DNA from: UBA9732 sp003456855
Lineage (GTDB): Bacteria; Spirochaetota; Spirochaetia; Sphaerochaetales; Sphaerochaetaceae
Reading direction: 5' to 3'
DNA length: 17,860 nt
Assembly: GCA_946626785.1 (NCBI GenBank)
Contig: CAMOUY010000042.1
Span: 1-17,860, forward strand
The notes under the pieces are model-generated. The model searched no databases, was not told the DNA's origin, and saw only the letters and a program-made list of their open reading frames with translations. The position numbers and the translations under genes are program-made. Below, piece by piece: positions 14,759 through 17,860 of the stretch. Every line of letters starts with the position of its first letter. Position 1 is the stretch's first letter.

Positions 14759-15424
14759 TTACACGCTCCACTTGAAGGACAGCCTTGCAAGCTGGTCACC
14801 GATTCCTCCGATGGCACCGAACAGGGCAAGGAAGATCTCTCCGATGGCCTCCTCCCCTTCAGGAGTGACGTTGGAGAAGATGAACGCTCCGTACTTGGAG
14901 ACATCCTCTCCGAACGGTGACAGGATCAGAGCCGCAGGGACTGCGCTTGTGAAGTTCATGGAGAACCTGTCGTTGAACTTGTAGTTGAATCCGATGGATG
15001 GACCATAGGTCAGGAACACTCTGCTTCCCTCGGTGCCGAAGAGCCCGAGCATATCGGCCTGAAGTCCAATGCGCAGGCTGAATTTCTGTCCGGCATAGGC
15101 CTTCCAGTACACGTTGGCCATCGCTCCGCCCAGGATGGAGAAACCTCCGGATTTTGAGGATTCCTCAGTCTCTTCTGAGGATGTATCTCTTGCGATGGCC
15201 TCAGAGGAATCCGAATTGCCCTTGAACAGGGCCTCGATTCCGCTTATGGCTGCTGTGACAACAGGGATTCCAACCGAAGTCTCGGCTCCGAAGCGCTCGA
15301 ACTCTGCGTCCACCAGGAAGCTTGTGTTCACCAGATTCTGCATGACTCCAAGCTGGATGTCCGCGGCGAACAGTGATGTGCATGCAATTGCGGCTATGGC
15401 CAATATGATAATGAATCTCTTCAT
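14759..15424 (-). CDS. outer-membrane-type protein, tandem paralogue 1
   Basis: A 221-residue exported protein, first of the three in transcription order. The signal peptide is MKRFIIILAIAAIACTSLFAA, then IQLGVMQNLVNTS, AETSVGIPVVTAAISGIEAL, a long Ser/Glu/Asp-rich loop (about residues 68-96) with an ETEESS stretch, MANVYWKAY, LRIGLQADMLGLFG, RFSMNFTSAVPAAL and the ending ARLSFKWSV. It is closer to paralogue 3 than to paralogue 2 by eye. Start ATG at 15424 with GAGGAG 6 bases upstream. It starts 77 bases after the stop of the ABC ATPase gene without a clear terminator between, so read-through from the transporter operon is possible. Function unknown; a small pore, adhesin or surface scaffold are all open. 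Confidence 0.82.
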   Translation of the reverse strand: MKRFIIILAIAAIACTSLFAADIQLGVMQNLVNTSFLVDAEFERFGAETSVGIPVVTAAISGIEALFKGNSDSSEAIARDTSSEETEESSKSGGFSILGGAMANVYWKAYAGQKFSLRIGLQADMLGLFGTEGSRVFLTYGPSIGFNYKFNDRFSMNFTSAVPAALILSPFGEDVSKYGAFIFSNVTPEGEEAIGEIFLALFGAIGGIGDQLARLSFKWSV

Positions 15425-15444
15425 GTTTCACTCCTCAATCATGA

Positions 15445-15474
15445 TTGCACGGACCCCTTCCAGAATCCGTACAA
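15445..15474 (-). repeat. intergenic stem-loop 3, upstream of outer-membrane paralogue 1
   Basis: TTGCACGGA (15445-15453) pairs with TCCGTACAA (15466-15474), 9 bp with one wobble, 12-base loop. It shares the ACGGA/TCCGT core with stem-loops 1 and 2 and, like them, ends 20-25 bases upstream of a start codon. Confidence 0.65.
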
Positions 15475-15501
15475 CCTAAAAACAATGAGATGGACAAAAG
15501 G

Positions 15502-16611
15502 TTACTGGACCTCAACCGAACCCTGGGCAACGCGCTGTGTGCTCTTCTCGTCAAAGACGCAGATCTGGTCGCCTACAATGTCGCACTGGATAGGCTGGTC
15601 GACCTTGTAGTCGATGGCGCCGAATACGACCGATGAGATGAACTCACCTGCAAGCTTGACCTTGACTGTTGTCTCCATTCCTGATGGCAGGGTCGAGTAT
15701 GCTGTTGCATGGATCTTGCCTTCCGGATGGATTGTGAAGAACTCAGGTCTGATTCCAAGGACGACATCCTCGTGATCCGGGCTGAAGGCTTCATTTGCCT
15801 TGAAGACAGCCTTGACTCCAAGGAACTCCAGCATGACCTTTCCACCCTCTGTGTTTGCCTTGGCCTTGATGAAGTTCATGGTCGGATTACCTACGAAGTC
15901 CGCGACGAACAGGTTCTGCGGCTTTGTGTAGGTCACAAGAGGTGGCTCGTACTGCTGGAGGACGCCCTTGTTGATCAGACAGACCTTTGTGGCAAGTGTC
16001 ATGGCCTCAAGCTGGTCGTGTGTGACGTAGACGAAGGTGGAGTCGGAGTCAGAGTGAAGTCTCTTCAACTCTGTTCTCATCTCGCTTCTCAGCTTTGCGT
16101 CCAGGTTCGACAGAGGCTCGTCCATGAACAGGACCTGTGGCTTAGGGGCCAGTGTTCTTGCAATGGCGACACGCTGCTGCTGTCCTCCGGAGAGCTCTGC
16201 AGGATAGCGCTTGACGAACTCCTCGATCTTCAGCATCTTCAGCATCTCTTCAACTCTTGCCTTGATGTCGTCCTTCTTCCACTTGAGGTTCTCAAGTCCG
16301 AAGGCTATGTTCTGGTAGACTGTCATATGAGGCCAGAGTGCGTAGTTCTGGAAGAGAAATCCGATATCTCTCTTTGCAGGTGAGATGTTGATTCCCTGTG
16401 CCGAGTCGTACACAACGGTGTCACCGATAGTGATTCTTCCCTCGGTCGGGGTCTCAAGTCCTGCAATCATTCTGAGTGTGGTTGTCTTTCCACAGCCAGA
16501 TGGTCCGAGAAGTGTGACGAAGTCATGGTTCTCGATCACCATGTTCAGATCGTCAACAGCAACGAACTTCTCCCAACGCTTTGTAACATGTTCCAATTTA
16601 ATCTGTGGCAT
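15502..16611 (-). CDS. ABC importer ATPase (MalK/FbpC/PotA type)
   Basis: Cytoplasmic ATP-binding subunit of an importer, 369 residues. Seen: Walker A GPSGCGKTT (36-44), Q-loop Q88, signature LSGGQQQR (140-147), Walker B VLFMDEP (160-166), D-loop SNLDAKLR, and switch His in THDQ (H198). The C-terminal third (about 240-365) is a TOBE-type regulatory domain with VLGIRPEFF. All catalytic motifs are intact. The family energises uptake of sugars, polyamines, iron or phosphonates; the double-domain permease next to it favours the Fe3+/spermidine/2-aminoethylphosphonate group, but the substrate is not readable and the binding-protein gene is not in the window. Start ATG at 16611 is 3 bases after the permease stop, so the two are one operon. 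The name in the iron group should be kept tentative. Confidence 0.95.
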   Translation of the reverse strand: MPQIKLEHVTKRWEKFVAVDDLNMVIENHDFVTLLGPSGCGKTTTLRMIAGLETPTEGRITIGDTVVYDSAQGINISPAKRDIGFLFQNYALWPHMTVYQNIAFGLENLKWKKDDIKARVEEMLKMLKIEEFVKRYPAELSGGQQQRVAIARTLAPKPQVLFMDEPLSNLDAKLRSEMRTELKRLHSDSDSTFVYVTHDQLEAMTLATKVCLINKGVLQQYEPPLVTYTKPQNLFVADFVGNPTMNFIKAKANTEGGKVMLEFLGVKAVFKANEAFSPDHEDVVLGIRPEFFTIHPEGKIHATAYSTLPSGMETTVKVKLAGEFISSVVFGAIDYKVDQPIQCDIVGDQICVFDEKSTQRVAQGSVEVQ

Positions 16612-16614
16612 TTA

Positions 16615-17860
16615 TCAACCTCCAACACCTTTGTCTATGCTTGCACCTGTCAGCTTGTTGACTATGAAATTGATTGCAAGAACAGTCACGACAATAAGCA
16701 GGTTAAGTGCGTTTGCGCTCTGGTCACAGTAGACCTGCCAGTACTCCAGCAGGGTTGTCATCAGGTAGATTGAACCGGATGAAAGAAGTGTGAACAGAGA
16801 CAGCTCTCTCATACAGGAAGTGAACGGAAGCAGATAGCCTGAGATGAACGTTGACTTCTGTATAGGGAAAATGATCCTGACCATACGCTTCCACCATGGA
16901 ACGTTGACTATGACGGCAGCCTCCTCTATCTCGTTGGAGAGCTGGAGCATCGCGTTGATTCCACTTCTGGATGCGAACGGCAGATACTTTATGGAACCGA
17001 CCAGGATCAGCAAGGTCATGGTCTTTGCGATTCCCATCTTTGTTCCAATTGCAAGGAAGGCGGCACCCATTGCCATTGATGGCATAAGGTACGGAAGGAA
17101 TGCAAGATTATCGGCCCATTTGGCCAATTTGGAACCTCTTCTCTTGGCTACAGCATAACCAATGAGGATTCCAAGTGTTCCGGCTATGAAGGCACAGCTG
17201 ATTGAAAGCACAAGGCTGTTCTTGAAGGATCTCCATACCAATGGCTCATGGAACAGTCCATGGATTCCGTTGTTCTGAGGATAGCCAGGATCAAGCCAGT
17301 ACTTGAGCGTCAGTCTGCTGTAGTCACCAGGGATCAGGGTGCAGGACTCAAGGGCGAAGCTTATCAGCGGCATGAATGAGAAGAATGCACACAGGATCAC
17401 GATGATCACAGCGGCGATGTACTTTCCTGCACCCATCTTGATGTAGGAGATCTGTCCGCTCTTTCCGGTGACGGTGGTGAAGGATCTCCTGGAGCTTGTG
17501 ACGTACTGGTTGATGCTCAGGATTATCAGACCGAAGATGATCATGAAGATAGCCATGATGTATCCCTGTCCGAGCCAACCGGAGTTGACGAACTGTCTGA
17601 GTGTCGTGGTAAGTACGTTGAAGCCGCTTGCGCCTCCCAGGAACTGAGGAACGGCGTATGCGCTCATGCTGCTTGAGAAGACCAGTAGGAAGGTCGAGAG
17701 CAAGGCGGGAAGGACGATCGGAAGAGTGATCCTTCTGATGATCTTGGCTCTGGAGGCCTTCAGGATCGTTGCAGCCTCCTCAAGGTTGGCATCCATGTTC
17801 CTGAGGATACCGCCTATGAGTATGTAGGCGAACGGGGCATAGTGCAGACCGAGGACTATG
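16615..17860 (-). CDS. ABC importer permease with two membrane domains (5' end outside window)
   Basis: Inner-membrane channel subunit. At least 414 residues are visible; the frame stays open to the window edge (GLHYAPFAYILIGGILRN precedes the first internal Met), so the gene begins outside. Two binding-protein-dependent permease domains are fused: the EAA loop of the first is in NLEEAATILKASRAKIIRRI, that of the second in EIEEAAVIVNVPWWKRMVRI, each followed by a Pro-containing segment (TLPIVLPALL, IFPIQKSTF). About nine or more hydrophobic helices are visible. Fused permeases of this type are typical of FbpB-like Fe3+ importers and relatives for phosphonates or thiamine. It contacts the ATPase encoded 3 bases downstream through the two EAA loops. 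The stop TGA is at 16615-16617. Confidence 0.93.
   Translation of the reverse strand, partial: IVLGLHYAPFAYILIGGILRNMDANLEEAATILKASRAKIIRRITLPIVLPALLSTFLLVFSSSMSAYAVPQFLGGASGFNVLTTTLRQFVNSGWLGQGYIMAIFMIIFGLIILSINQYVTSSRRSFTTVTGKSGQISYIKMGAGKYIAAVIIVILCAFFSFMPLISFALESCTLIPGDYSRLTLKYWLDPGYPQNNGIHGLFHEPLVWRSFKNSLVLSISCAFIAGTLGILIGYAVAKRRGSKLAKWADNLAFLPYLMPSMAMGAAFLAIGTKMGIAKTMTLLILVGSIKYLPFASRSGINAMLQLSNEIEEAAVIVNVPWWKRMVRIIFPIQKSTFISGYLLPFTSCMRELSLFTLLSSGSIYLMTTLLEYWQVYCDQSANALNLLIVVTVLAINFIVNKLTGASIDKGVGG

Noticed and set aside
13997..15474. Reading the three similar hairpins as a CRISPR array or inserted mobile repeat
   Set aside because: Only three copies about 700 bases apart, each in an intergenic gap at the same distance from a start codon, with genes between and no cas genes or transposase.
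15709..16383. 224-codon plus-strand frame opposite the ABC ATPase
   Set aside because: Mirror frame of a gene with all ABC motifs; composition (Leu/Val/Cys-rich) is typical of an antisense shadow.

Overview
The window looks like a chromosomal segment of a diderm bacterium, most likely a spirochaete of the Sphaerochaeta type. The support is indirect: tandem small beta-barrel-like proteins that start with a signal peptide and end in SFKWS(I/V), a long presequence-protease-like M16C peptidase with a signal peptide, and roughly even base composition. No rRNA or tRNA is present, so the placement is an inference. No transposase, integrase, CRISPR array or attachment site was seen.

Layout. 1-1518 (+): the 3' part of an Hsp70/DnaK-type chaperone, overlapped by a small membrane zinc-ribbon protein. 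1519-2664 (-): a seven-helix membrane diguanylate cyclase; its stop codon abuts the stop of the preceding convergent gene. 2766-2906 (-): a 46-residue secreted or lipoprotein-like peptide. 3067-4503 (-): a sodium:solute symporter with a strong terminator. 4685-5341 (+): an unrecognised protein and a Lar-like zinc-finger protein, divergent from the symporter. 5347-9655 (-): a tightly packed five-gene redox operon. 9846-13268 (+): a secreted M16C zinc metallopeptidase of 1140 residues with a degenerate SLH-like tail and a strong terminator. 13354-15424 (-): three tandem paralogous outer-membrane-type proteins, each preceded by a related stem-loop. 15502-17860 (-): ATPase and double-domain permease of an ABC importer, the permease cut by the window edge.

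The most interesting part is the redox operon. In transcription order it encodes a phytoene-desaturase-like flavoprotein, an FNR-type flavoprotein with a C-terminal 2Fe-2S domain, an exported TlpA-like thioredoxin, a 46-residue single-helix peptide ending in a CxxC motif (CD1871A-like), and a membrane polyferredoxin. Three of the junctions overlap by 4 bases or leave a 7-base gap. The set reads as a route carrying electrons from cytoplasmic NAD(P)H through flavin and Fe-S centres across the membrane to extracytoplasmic thiols, replacing a DsbD/CcdA-type protein. That function is a hypothesis.

Other points of interest are the repeated hairpins in front of the tandem outer-membrane genes, the SLH-like tail on the protease, and two small genes (46 residues each) that are easy to miss.
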